Part shown: piece by piece, positions 1 through 6,466 of the stretch
Layout of the letters: the number at the start of each line of letters is the position of its first letter
How positions within the stretch are numbered: position 1 is the first letter of the stretch
Notes under the pieces: model-generated
Seen by the model: only the letters and a program-made list of their open reading frames with translations
Databases searched by the model: none
What the model was told of the DNA's origin: nothing
Assembly (NCBI GenBank): GCA_016937035.1
Contig: JAFGWS010000068.1
Span: 1 to 8,353, forward strand
DNA length: 8,353 nucleotides
Source of the DNA: Pontiellaceae bacterium
GTDB taxonomy: Bacteria; Verrucomicrobiota; Kiritimatiellia; Kiritimatiellales; Pontiellaceae
Reading direction: 5' to 3'
Made by a program: the position numbers and the translations under genes

Positions 1-1161
1 CACCGGACGCGTATTGCGCACTTCGATCTTATAATCGCGGATTTCGTCCCAACCGGAAACATTGCCGTCGTAGAAGCGGTAGCGGTCGGTGGCATATTTC
101 ATTAGCGTCGGCTCAACGATCACGTTCTGCACTCCACCAAGGTCGAGCTCCACCTCTTCTCCGACGGGAATATATTTAAAGTTGGACTGCCCTTCGTAGG
201 AAAGGTGCGCATTTTCGCCGGTGCTGCGGTAAACCCGCATGGCACCGCCGGGAATCGGCGTATCGCCCAGCTCATGCTCCTCGTCATTTTTAAAGCTCAG
301 GAAGCGGCGCGCCTGCGAGCCATAGCGCTCCTCTTCAAACTTATAGAGATTTTCCACCGGAATCTCATCGGTATCAAAACTCGGCAGGCGCTTGGACCAG
401 GTGTTCGGAATGGTTTCGGTGCCTTCGATGGTGTAGAGGAAATATTCGCTCAGGCCTTCCTTCTCGATTGCCCGAAGGGTTTCGCCAGCGAAATCCCCGT
501 CAAACATCGCTAAACTCGCCTCGATAAGCACTTCTTCCTTTTCGAACTTCTGCTTGTCGCGGACCTTTGCGATTTCGCGATAGAACTGTAACTGATTTTG
601 GGGTGTTCCAAACGATGGATAGCGCCGGGCGAGGGTGGCGATCTGATCGACGAGATGCACTTCGCCCACGATCAGGCGGGTCTGGGCGTTTTCATAGTCC
701 TCTCCGCTGTTGTTGGTCACACGGACGTAGCCTTGAAGTCGCAGCTTGGATTCATCGGGCGAGAGCGTGCCCATATAAAACGCGCGCCAGGAAATGCCGC
801 TGGTCAGATAGCTGATCTCCACCGGCGATTCGCCCTTGATGCCGCTGTTGACATTCCACAGCCCGAGGTTCTGAACGCGCGGCGGAAAAACCAGATCCTG
901 AATGGTAATCTTGTCGGCATTCGCCTTCGGGATCATTTCCAAACTGGTTGGATCGATCAGCGTGTTGGCCCACGAAAACTGAAGCTTGTTCATGCCCTCT
1001 TTGAGGGTAAGGTCGCGCTGCTCGCGCACTAGGGTTAAATCGGCCGAGTTGTAGATGGTTATCTGTACGGTATCGCGCGTCGGCACCGTCGCCAGATCCA
1101 TCTTGGCCTGCGCCGCGCCGCAAAGCGCGGTGGCTACAAGAGCTATGATGAGTCGTTTCAT
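1..1161 (-). CDS. Secreted DUF4139-domain protein (C-terminus beyond window)
   Basis: This gene is open at the left edge, so only its first 387 codons are seen. The ATG at 1161 is preceded by a strong AGGAG five bases upstream. The product starts with a typical signal peptide (MKRLIIALVATALCGAAQA, likely cut after AQA), so it should be exported to the periplasm. The mature part begins at once with the DUF4139-type fold: TIYNSADLTLVRE, then NTLIDPTSLE, SYLTSGISWRAFY, NNSGEDYENAQTRLIVG and KYIPVGEEVEL. It matches the C-terminal part of the protein at 1229-2971 along its whole visible length, so the two are tandem paralogues. It lacks the anti-sigma zinc finger and membrane segment of that neighbour, and also the N-terminal DUF4140-like region of many DUF4139 proteins. 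The function of the family is unknown; from the operon I infer a periplasmic partner or target of the sigma system. The call as a DUF4139 relative is confident, the role is not. Confidence 0.85.
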   Translation of the reverse strand, partial: MKRLIIALVATALCGAAQAKMDLATVPTRDTVQITIYNSADLTLVREQRDLTLKEGMNKLQFSWANTLIDPTSLEMIPKANADKITIQDLVFPPRVQNLGLWNVNSGIKGESPVEISYLTSGISWRAFYMGTLSPDESKLRLQGYVRVTNNSGEDYENAQTRLIVGEVHLVDQIATLARRYPSFGTPQNQLQFYREIAKVRDKQKFEKEEVLIEASLAMFDGDFAGETLRAIEKEGLSEYFLYTIEGTETIPNTWSKRLPSFDTDEIPVENLYKFEEERYGSQARRFLSFKNDEEHELGDTPIPGGAMRVYRSTGENAHLSYEGQSNFKYIPVGEEVELDLGGVQNVIVEPTLMKYATDRYRFYDGNVSGWDEIRDYKIEVRNTRPV

Positions 1162-1178
1162 GTTACTCCTTTTCTAAT

Positions 1179-1226
1179 GTAGGACAGGCATCCTGCCTGT
1201 TATGACAGCCAAGATGGCTGTCCTAC
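1179..1226. repeat. REP-like inverted pair of hairpins between the DUF4139 genes
   Basis: Two perfect hairpins stand side by side: ACAGGCA-TCC-TGCCTGT (1184-1200) and GACAGCCA-AGA-TGGCTGTC (1204-1222). The whole element is bounded by the 9-base inverted repeat GTAGGACAG (1179-1187) / CTGTCCTAC (1218-1226). Read from either end, each unit starts with GTAG followed by a stem with a three-base loop. This is the known design of REP palindromes mobilised by RAYT (TnpA-REP) enzymes, and two inverted units form a BIME. The element starts three bases past the stop codon of the upstream gene and lies in the 5' leader of the next gene, so it may also affect mRNA decay or read-through. No T-run follows on either strand, so it is not a canonical intrinsic terminator. 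Confidence 0.8.
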
Positions 1227-1228
1227 TT

Positions 1229-2971
1229 TCAATCCGCCTGCGTTCCATGGTGTACGGTCAGTTGATAGTGAATCTCCTGTTTGCTGCGCGGCTCGAGCCG
1301 GATGGTAAAGCGGACGCGGGTTGCATCGTGTTTTTCATAAGGCGTATCGGTGCTGATTTCCCAGTCGGTTGAATCGGTGGAGCGCGTAATTTCGATTTCC
1401 ACCGGCAGATCGCGTGTGTTGGTAATCTCCAGCTTCCAATCTGTGATTTCATCCCATTCTGAAATGTCACCGTCGTAGAATTGGTAGTTGTCGGTCGAAA
1501 ACTTCATCAACATAGGTTCAACGCTCACCTTTTGCGCTGCGCCGAGTTCAAGCTCCACTTCTTCGCCAATCGGAATATATTTAATGTCGGTCGCGCCGAT
1601 GTAGGAGAGCGGTAGGGCGTGCTCTCCGAGCGTGCCTTGCGGACGACTCGGAGAGTCATCCCTGCCGCTGCCGAACACCCGCACCATGCCGTTCGGCAGC
1701 GGATTTTCGCCGAGCTTGCAGGCTTCGGTATTGGCAAAGGAGAGGAAATGCATCGTCGAATTTCCCCAGCGCTGCTCGTCATATTTATAGAGGTTGGTGA
1801 CGCCGATTCCCTGCACATCGAATGAAGGCAGCCGCTTGCCCCAGCCGTCTGGAATCGTTTCGTGCCCTTCGATCGTATAGAGCTGATATTCGCTCAGTGC
1901 CTGCTTGAGGATTTCTTTTGTTTTGTAAACTACATCATCATTAACTAAGTCGAAGTATCCCGATGATTCCTCGAAGTCCAATTCGTCTTGAAATTCGTAT
2001 TTATCCGCTCCAAACCAAGTGGTTGATACGCCCTCCGATGCGATGGGAGAACCATAGGCATGCTGCCGGCGGGCGAGTTCGGCGATCTGATCCTCGAGGT
2101 TGATGGTGCCGACGACGAGGCGGGTTTCAGCATTTTCATAATCTTCGCCGCTGCCGTTATCGACGCGGACGAAGGAGCGCAGGTGCATCGATTGTTCGTC
2201 GGGCGCGAGCGTGGCTTCGTAGAACGCGTTCCACTGAATTCCGCAGGTGAGATAGGTCAGTTCAAACTCGGCCTCGCCGTCAAATTCAGAGAAGATCGTC
2301 CAGCGCGCGAGTTCATTCAGGCGCGGCGGATAGACGAGCTGCGTGATTTCAATCTGGTCGGCGCGGGTCTTGGGTTCCAGCGAGAGCGAGGTGGGATCGA
2401 TCAGCGTGTTGCTCCACATAAACTGGAGCCAGTTCCAGCCGCGCTTGAGGGTGAGCTTGCGTTTTTCGCGCACCAGCGTGAGGTCTTCTTCGTTGTAGAT
2501 CGTCAGCTGTACGTCGTCGCGGCGCGGCAGGACATTGAGCTCAATGTTGCTGGCGGGGGCGAACGGTTTTTCAGCGCGCAGCTCGGCGAGAGTAGGTTCA
2601 ACCTCATCAACCACGGAAGAGACAGAATACACGGAAGAATCAGCTGTTTCGGGGCTCGGAGCATTCGGCGAACGGTTCCTGCCGAAGATGCCGAAAATGA
2701 TCGCGATGCTCGCGGCGGCCGCGAGAATGGCGGCGGTGCGGAAGGGGATGATTTTCCTTTCCGGCTTTGCGTGGAGCACCGCCGCAACGATCTGGTCGGA
2801 AACCTCGGGCTGTTCTTTCAATAGGTCAAGCAGGGCAAACTGGCGGTCGATGGCTTCGAGCTCGGCCCGGCAGTCGGCACAGGTTTCGAGGTGGGTGGCA
2901 ATGGCGGCGGTTTCGGACTCGTCGAGCAGGCCGAAGCGGTATTCACGGAGCTGGTCGGAGGTATAATGCAT
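1229..2971 (-). CDS. Membrane anti-sigma factor fused to a DUF4139-type domain
   Basis: This 580-residue protein joins three parts. Residues 1-50 form a zinc-binding anti-sigma domain with the HxxxCxxC motif (H27, C31, C34 in HLETCADC). Residues 78-96 (TAAILAAAASIAIIFGIFG) form one membrane helix. From about residue 150 to the end lies a DUF4139-type domain (SYLT/TYLTCGIQW, GSGEDYENAETRLVVG, KYIPIGEEVEL). The expected topology puts the zinc finger in the cytoplasm, bound to the sigma factor, and the DUF4139 part in the periplasm. The ATG at 2971 shares a base with the TGA of the sigma gene and has GGGAGGAG seven bases upstream; a GTG at 2974 would be only four bases from that site, so I prefer the ATG. 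Two stretches look repeat-derived (residues 110-121 and 436-454). ZAS-type anti-sigma factors with extra periplasmic domains are known, but I do not recall this fusion as a characterised protein. Domain calls are firm; the signal sensed is unknown. Confidence 0.88.
   Translation of the reverse strand: MHYTSDQLREYRFGLLDESETAAIATHLETCADCRAELEAIDRQFALLDLLKEQPEVSDQIVAAVLHAKPERKIIPFRTAAILAAAASIAIIFGIFGRNRSPNAPSPETADSSVYSVSSVVDEVEPTLAELRAEKPFAPASNIELNVLPRRDDVQLTIYNEEDLTLVREKRKLTLKRGWNWLQFMWSNTLIDPTSLSLEPKTRADQIEITQLVYPPRLNELARWTIFSEFDGEAEFELTYLTCGIQWNAFYEATLAPDEQSMHLRSFVRVDNGSGEDYENAETRLVVGTINLEDQIAELARRQHAYGSPIASEGVSTTWFGADKYEFQDELDFEESSGYFDLVNDDVVYKTKEILKQALSEYQLYTIEGHETIPDGWGKRLPSFDVQGIGVTNLYKYDEQRWGNSTMHFLSFANTEACKLGENPLPNGMVRVFGSGRDDSPSRPQGTLGEHALPLSYIGATDIKYIPIGEEVELELGAAQKVSVEPMLMKFSTDNYQFYDGDISEWDEITDWKLEITNTRDLPVEIEITRSTDSTDWEISTDTPYEKHDATRVRFTIRLEPRSKQEIHYQLTVHHGTQAD
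1612..1665. repeat. REP-like double hairpin inside the anti-sigma/DUF4139 gene
   Basis: Two imperfect hairpins lie back to back inside the coding region. The first is GGCGTGCTC-TCC-GAGCGTGCC (1616-1636), nine pairs including two G-U pairs. The second is GGACGACTC-GGA-GAGTCATCC (1641-1661), nine pairs including one G-U pair. Four bases (TTGC) separate them. The left foot is GTAG (1612-1615), and the right foot read on the other strand is GCAG (1665-1662). Both units share the core CTCTCCGAG and a three-base loop, in opposite orientations. The layout matches the intergenic element at 1179-1226, though the stem sequence differs. It encodes residues 436-454 of the host protein, where the tandem paralogue has a loop about 13 residues shorter. 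Confidence 0.65.
2609..2641. repeat. ACGGAAGA-type short repeat in the anti-sigma linker
   Basis: The plus strand reads two copies of CACGGAAGA (2612-2620 and 2630-2638) spaced 18 bases apart, with the related ACAGAATA between them. It resembles the 'CCACGGAGGACACGGAG' type of dispersed phrase that I recall from intergenic DNA of many unrelated bacteria; that is memory, not a search. Here it is translated on the minus strand as the low-complexity linker DSSVYSVSSVVD, between the membrane helix and the DUF4139 domain. It may be a captured repeat, or just a serine/valine-rich linker. Confidence 0.4.
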
Positions 2972-3522
2972 CACAGGACTCCTCCCTTCGGCAGCAGTGT
3001 AGATAGTTTTTTAAGGGCGCGTGACATGTGGGTTTTCACGGTGCCGAGCGAGCAATCCATGATTTCTGCAACCTCCGCGTAGGTGTGGCCCTGGTAGTAG
3101 GCCAGCACCAACGCGGCACGTTGCTGGGGAGGAAGGGTTTCAATAGCGGCGTGCACGGTTTCTCTCAGCTCGTTGTGCGCGGCATCATCGGACGGGTCCG
3201 GGGCGTCGGGCCGGAGCAGTTCGTGGCCCTCGATCGGCTCGGTTTGCGGGCGGCGCGAATTCCGGCGCAGCGTGTCGATCGCCGTATGGGTGGCGATGGC
3301 GTAGATCCAACTGCGGAAGGTGGCGCCCGACCGGTAGGTGTGGGCCTTGCGGTGCACCCGCAGGAAGGTTTCCTGGAAGCAGTCTTCCGCCATTTCGCTG
3401 TTGTTGACCATACGCATAAGATATCCGTAAAGCAGGTTTTGATATCGACGAACGAGCAGGGGGAACGCGGATTGGTCGCCGTCCCGATATGCTTCTATAA
3501 GAAGTTCGTCTGTCCGCTCCAT
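2971..3522 (-). CDS. ECF-family RNA polymerase sigma factor (RpoE-like)
   Basis: This 183-residue protein has the standard two-domain ECF layout. Region 2 spans about residues 20-92, with the region 2.2-2.4 signature SEMAEDCFQETFLRVHRK followed by FRSWIYAIATHTAIDTLRR. Region 4 spans about 123-175, with the helix-turn-helix TYAEVAEIMDCSLGTVKTHM near residues 147-166. There is no region 1.1 or 3, and the length is normal for the family. The ATG at 3522 has only a weak AGG about ten bases upstream. The next gene, the membrane anti-sigma fusion, starts on the last base of its stop codon. Sigma and anti-sigma are therefore translationally coupled, which is usual for such pairs and keeps them in balance. 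An ECF-type promoter 28-57 bases upstream suggests autoregulation. The exact ECF group is not assigned; sigma identity is certain. Confidence 0.96.
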   Translation of the reverse strand: MERTDELLIEAYRDGDQSAFPLLVRRYQNLLYGYLMRMVNNSEMAEDCFQETFLRVHRKAHTYRSGATFRSWIYAIATHTAIDTLRRNSRRPQTEPIEGHELLRPDAPDPSDDAAHNELRETVHAAIETLPPQQRAALVLAYYQGHTYAEVAEIMDCSLGTVKTHMSRALKKLSTLLPKGGVL

Positions 3523-3549
3523 CGATATTTGCCTGTTCCTTTAATCGCC

Positions 3550-3579
3550 TATACGTCCAACAACAGGAGACAGTTTACA
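3550..3579 (-). promoter_or_regulatory. Candidate ECF-sigma promoter of the sigma operon
   Basis: On the minus strand TGTAAAC (3579-3573) is followed after 17 bases by CGTATA (3555-3550). This fits the common ECF pattern of an AAC-type -35 and a CGTA-type -10, as in TGAAAC-N16/17-CGTA promoters. The predicted start near 3542 would give a leader of about 20 bases to the ATG at 3522. A T-rich tract (around 3586-3595) just upstream could act as an UP element. The likely reader is the sigma factor it precedes. The match is by eye and untested. Confidence 0.5.
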
Positions 3580-3666
3580 CGAAATATGAAAAAAATCATC
3601 TGGAATCCGCGCGCAGATATCGGGGAGAGGGAAAAAACCATTTACCCCGTGTGGAACGCGCCGCGG

Positions 3667-4176
3667 CTACCACGGATCAATAAGGTCACTGAGCATGTAT
3701 TTTGCAAGCTCGGCAGCCGCGTTCGGAAGGGCATCGCGTTTGGCGGAGGTGAGGTCGGATTGAAAGGGGAGCTGTGTTTCGCCGTAGGATTGCGAGCTCG
3801 ATACGGTTTCTCCGTCGACGGTTCGTATGAGTTCAGCATCGGCATGGAGCGTCAGGCGGTAGAGTTCCGGTGTGGCGTCACGGCGGTCGTGGTAAGCGAT
3901 GGGAATGAGTTGGTAGTGTTGGAGATGGACTTCGATGATGCCGTCGGGTTGATCGGAGAGGTCGACGAGTTTGAGGCGGCCATCGAACTGAATACGTTCA
4001 CGCAGGGCGTGGGTTACCTCCTGCTCAAGCGCGGTTTCGCCGGTTTTATTCACGACGGCTTTGAGCGCAACCGTCTCAATGCCTTCGGGGCGTCCGCCGC
4101 CGAGTTGATAGCCCAAGCAGCCGCTCAGTATAAGGAATGCGACCGCGCCGAAAAATGCCTGGATACTCTTTTTCAT
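3667..4176 (-). CDS. lptE: LPS-assembly lipoprotein LptE
   Basis: This is a 169-residue lipoprotein. The chosen ATG at 4176 gives a clean lipoprotein signal (MKKSIQAFFGAVAFLILSGC) with lipobox LSGC and lipidated C20. AGGA lies seven bases upstream of that ATG. A longer frame starting at 4227 would put 17 unlikely residues in front of the signal, so it is rejected. After the cysteine comes GYQLGGGRPEGIETVALKAV, then ETALEQEVTHALRERIQFDGRLKLV, the family's conserved N-terminal half. A beta-rich part follows (YRLTLHADAELIRT). In the family, LptE plugs the LptD barrel in the outer membrane and helps place LPS on the surface. lptD is not in view. The gene stands alone, divergent from serA and upstream of the sigma operon on the same strand. 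The 144-base gap to the sigma gene holds the ECF-type promoter and no clear terminator. Confidence 0.85.
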   Translation of the reverse strand: MKKSIQAFFGAVAFLILSGCLGYQLGGGRPEGIETVALKAVVNKTGETALEQEVTHALRERIQFDGRLKLVDLSDQPDGIIEVHLQHYQLIPIAYHDRRDATPELYRLTLHADAELIRTVDGETVSSSQSYGETQLPFQSDLTSAKRDALPNAAAELAKYMLSDLIDPW

Positions 4177-4230
4177 CTGGAAATCCTGTAAAGCGCGCAG
4201 GTTCTCGCATAAAAAGGAATTTGTCAAAGC

Positions 4231-4259
4231 TTGATTCCGGCAGGAGCCCTGCTTAGTGT
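4231..4259 (+). promoter_or_regulatory. Weak sigma-70-like promoter candidate for serA
   Basis: TTGATT (4231-4236) and TAGTGT (4254-4259) are spaced by 17 bases, with a leader of about 30 bases to the serA ATG. The -35 matches four of six consensus bases, the -10 three of six. It is the best pair I can see in the short gap between the divergent lptE and serA starts, but it may be chance. Confidence 0.3.
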
Positions 4260-4295
4260 CACGGCATGTTTTTCAACCCCAACTGAGAGGAAACG

Positions 4296-5873
4296 ATGAA
4301 AAAAGTACTGATTCCGACCAAACTGAATGCTGTGGCGCGCGAAACCCTCAACCAACATGGAAAGTATCTCGTTGTTCAGGATGATTCCGCCGATCTGGCT
4401 GCACTGGCATCCCAGCATCCCGATACCTATGCGTTGATTGTTCGGTCGGAAAAAGTCACGGCCGAAATTATTGATGCGCTGCCTTCACTCAAGGTGGTGA
4501 TCCGCGCCGGGGCGGGATACAACACGATCGACACCAAGCATGCGCGTGCACGGAACGTGGACGTGATGAATACGCCGGGCGCCAACGCCAACGCGGTCGC
4601 CGAAGAGGTGATTGCGCTCATGCTGGCCGATGCGCGCCATGTGATCCCGGCCGATGCGACAACGCGCGCCGGGAAGTGGGAAAAGAAAAATTATATGGGC
4701 AAGGAGATTACCGGCAAGACGGTCGGTATTGTCGGTTTCGGCGCGATCGGTCAGCTGGTCGCCAAGCGGTTGTCCGGTTTCGATGTAAAGATCCTCGCGT
4801 ACGACCCCTTTCTTTCTGATGAACGCGCCCGCGATATGAAAGCGGAATCGGTGGAGTTGACCGAAATCTTTGAGCGCTGCGACTATGTTTCGCTCCACAT
4901 GCCGGAAAACGATGAAACCCGGGGCATTATCAATAAGTCGTTGATCGCCCGCATGAAAAACGGCGCTACGCTGATCAACTGCGCGCGCGCCGGGATTATC
5001 AATGAAGCCGATCTGCGTGCGCTGAAGGCCGACAAGAAGCTTCGCTATCTGAACGATGTCTATCCGAAGGATGAGGCCGGTGAAAAACCGATTGCGGATG
5101 TTGCGGATATCATGCTGCCGCATCTGGGGGCGAGTACGGTTGAGGCCAACTATAATGCTGCGCAGCGCTCGGCCACGCAGCTGATCGGATACGATGATAA
5201 AGGCATCGCTTCTTATGTAGTGAACCGCGATGTGCCGGAAGGCCTCGATAAAGCCTACAGCGAGCTGGCGTTTGCCCTGTCGCACCTCTGCCGCAGTATT
5301 GCCGGCGGAAACAAGCAGATGAAGCTGATCGAAACCAGTTTCTATGGCGATCTCGCCAAGTTTGACGATTGGCTGCTGGTTCAGATTGTGGCCGCGCTGA
5401 GCGATGATTTTGATCGGTCGCTGGGCTACGACGCGGCGCTGGGCTATCTGAAAGAGATGGGGGTTGAATATTTCAACCGCCAGACCGATGCAGGCAAGGG
5501 ATACGGTAATTCGATCACGGTGGATGTGACCACCTCCGTCGATGCGGCAACCTTTAAGCGCATCAGCGTGCGCGGCACCGTCGCTGAGGGGAACATGATG
5601 ATTTCGCGCATCAACGATTTCGACAAGCTCTACTTTGAGCCGGTCGGAACGGCCGTGCTTTTCATCTACAAGGACCGTCCCGGCGTGATCGGTCAGATCG
5701 GCAACGCTCTGGCCGAAGCGGGGATCAACATTGATGATATGCGCAATCCGCATGATCCGGACGGAACGTATTCGCTGGCGTTGATGAAGGTGAACAGCAA
5801 GGTTGATCCGGAGTTGGTTGCCGCCATCGGTGAAAAAATTGATGCACTGCATGCCTCCTGCGTAAACTTCTAA
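4296..5873 (+). CDS. serA: D-3-phosphoglycerate dehydrogenase (long form, ACT domain)
   Basis: The enzyme oxidises 3-phosphoglycerate to 3-phosphohydroxypyruvate with NAD+, the first step of serine synthesis, in the cytoplasm. The 525-residue length fits the long (type I) form. The substrate-binding half opens with KVLIPTKL and has VIRAGAGYNTID at 68-79. The Rossmann core has VGIVGFGAIG at 143-152, with D170 at the end of the second strand. Expected catalytic residues are R231 (NCARAGI), E260 (within YPKDEAGEKP) and H276 (LPHLGAST). An intervening domain spans about 315-448, and a C-terminal ACT domain, the usual serine-feedback site, spans about 452-525 (YKDRPGVIGQIGNALAEAGINI). The ATG at 4296 has GAGAGGAA six to seven bases upstream. 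The Arg motif reads CARAGI rather than the usual ARGG. Other 2-hydroxyacid dehydrogenases lack this tail, so the SerA call is strong. The CHR genes follow after 32 bases and may share the transcript. Confidence 0.93.
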   Translation: MKKVLIPTKLNAVARETLNQHGKYLVVQDDSADLAALASQHPDTYALIVRSEKVTAEIIDALPSLKVVIRAGAGYNTIDTKHARARNVDVMNTPGANANAVAEEVIALMLADARHVIPADATTRAGKWEKKNYMGKEITGKTVGIVGFGAIGQLVAKRLSGFDVKILAYDPFLSDERARDMKAESVELTEIFERCDYVSLHMPENDETRGIINKSLIARMKNGATLINCARAGIINEADLRALKADKKLRYLNDVYPKDEAGEKPIADVADIMLPHLGASTVEANYNAAQRSATQLIGYDDKGIASYVVNRDVPEGLDKAYSELAFALSHLCRSIAGGNKQMKLIETSFYGDLAKFDDWLLVQIVAALSDDFDRSLGYDAALGYLKEMGVEYFNRQTDAGKGYGNSITVDVTTSVDAATFKRISVRGTVAEGNMMISRINDFDKLYFEPVGTAVLFIYKDRPGVIGQIGNALAEAGINIDDMRNPHDPDGTYSLALMKVNSKVDPELVAAIGEKIDALHASCVNF

Positions 5874-5905
5874 CGCGTCTGCTGCGGCAAAAACGAAAGG
5901 CTCCA

Positions 5906-6466
5906 ATGGCTGAAAATCCGGAACGACCGACGCTGTTGGAGCTTTTCTTTGTTTTTATGCGCGTCAGTGCATTCACCATCGGCGGCGGTTTTGTTATGTT
6001 TCCGCTGATGAAGCGCGAGGTAGTGGATGACAAAGAATGGATTTCCGACGAAGAGATGGTCGACTATTATGCGCTCGGCCAATCGATTCCCGGAGTCATT
6101 GCAATGAACACCGCAACGCTGATCGGCTACCGTAAGCGCGGAGTGTGTGGTGCGCTGGCTGCTGCGATCGGAATGGCCGCTCCGTCGGTCGTGGTGATTC
6201 TTCTGGTTGCCGCCTTTTTGGCTCCGTATTTTGATTCTCCGCTGGTGCAGAAGGCCTTCAGCGGAATCCGTGCTGCGGTGGTGGCGCTGATTGTGATGGC
6301 GCTCTATAAGATGGCGGGAAAGTCGGTCAACTCGGTCATGCAGCTTGCGCTTGGCGTGGGGGCATTTTTGAGCATTGTTGCGCTGCAGATTCATCCGGTG
6401 CTGGTCATTGCTGCGGGGGGTATTCTCGGGCTGACGTTGTTTCAGAAAAAGGAGAAGGAATTGTGA
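5906..6466 (+). CDS. Chromate transporter half, N-terminal-type CHR domain
   Basis: This 186-residue membrane protein carries one CHR domain, the half-size unit of the ChrA family. Family landmarks are visible: FTIGGGFVMFPL at residues 23-34, the acidic stretch DDKEWISDEEMVDYYALGQSIPG at 41-63, and NTATLIGYRKRG at 68-79. Several hydrophobic helices follow (about 81-106, 118-135 and 144-178). Short CHR proteins usually occur as gene pairs whose products work together as the two halves of full-length ChrA, in the inner membrane; the overlapping downstream gene is the partner. The family exports chromate in resistant strains, but chromosomal pairs often have unproven substrates, so chromate transport is only a family-based guess. 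GAAAGG lies about five bases upstream of the ATG. The gene may be cotranscribed with serA. Confidence 0.88.
   Translation: MAENPERPTLLELFFVFMRVSAFTIGGGFVMFPLMKREVVDDKEWISDEEMVDYYALGQSIPGVIAMNTATLIGYRKRGVCGALAAAIGMAAPSVVVILLVAAFLAPYFDSPLVQKAFSGIRAAVVALIVMALYKMAGKSVNSVMQLALGVGAFLSIVALQIHPVLVIAAGGILGLTLFQKKEKEL

Noticed and set aside
1179..1665. CRISPR array or attachment sites
   Set aside because: The repeats are hairpin pairs of different sequence, without regular direct repeats and spacers, and no cas or integrase gene is present.
2060..2824. A 254-codon plus-strand open frame opposite the anti-sigma fusion
   Set aside because: It is a mirror frame of a gene with clear zinc-finger, membrane and DUF4139 parts; its own translation is featureless.
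3595..3666. Intrinsic terminator after lptE
   Set aside because: A T-run exists on the minus strand near 3633-3640, but no convincing GC-rich stem precedes it.
3028..4191. A 387-codon plus-strand open frame across the sigma and lptE genes
   Set aside because: It runs antisense to two confidently identified genes and the gap between them, and its translation shows no recognisable domain. It is a shadow of high-GC codon use.
4177..4227. Longer lptE start at 4227
   Set aside because: It would place 17 non-signal residues before a perfect lipoprotein signal sequence; the ATG at 4176 has its own AGGA site.
4222..4227. Perfect minus-strand TTGACA upstream of lptE
   Set aside because: No acceptable -10 box lies 16-18 bases downstream; TATGCG is only about 10 bases away. 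I could not support an lptE promoter from it.
4485..5906. A 473-codon minus-strand open frame opposite serA and the first CHR gene start
   Set aside because: It lies antisense to serA, is rich in His/Arg/Ile as expected for a mirror frame, and has no domain or ribosome site.
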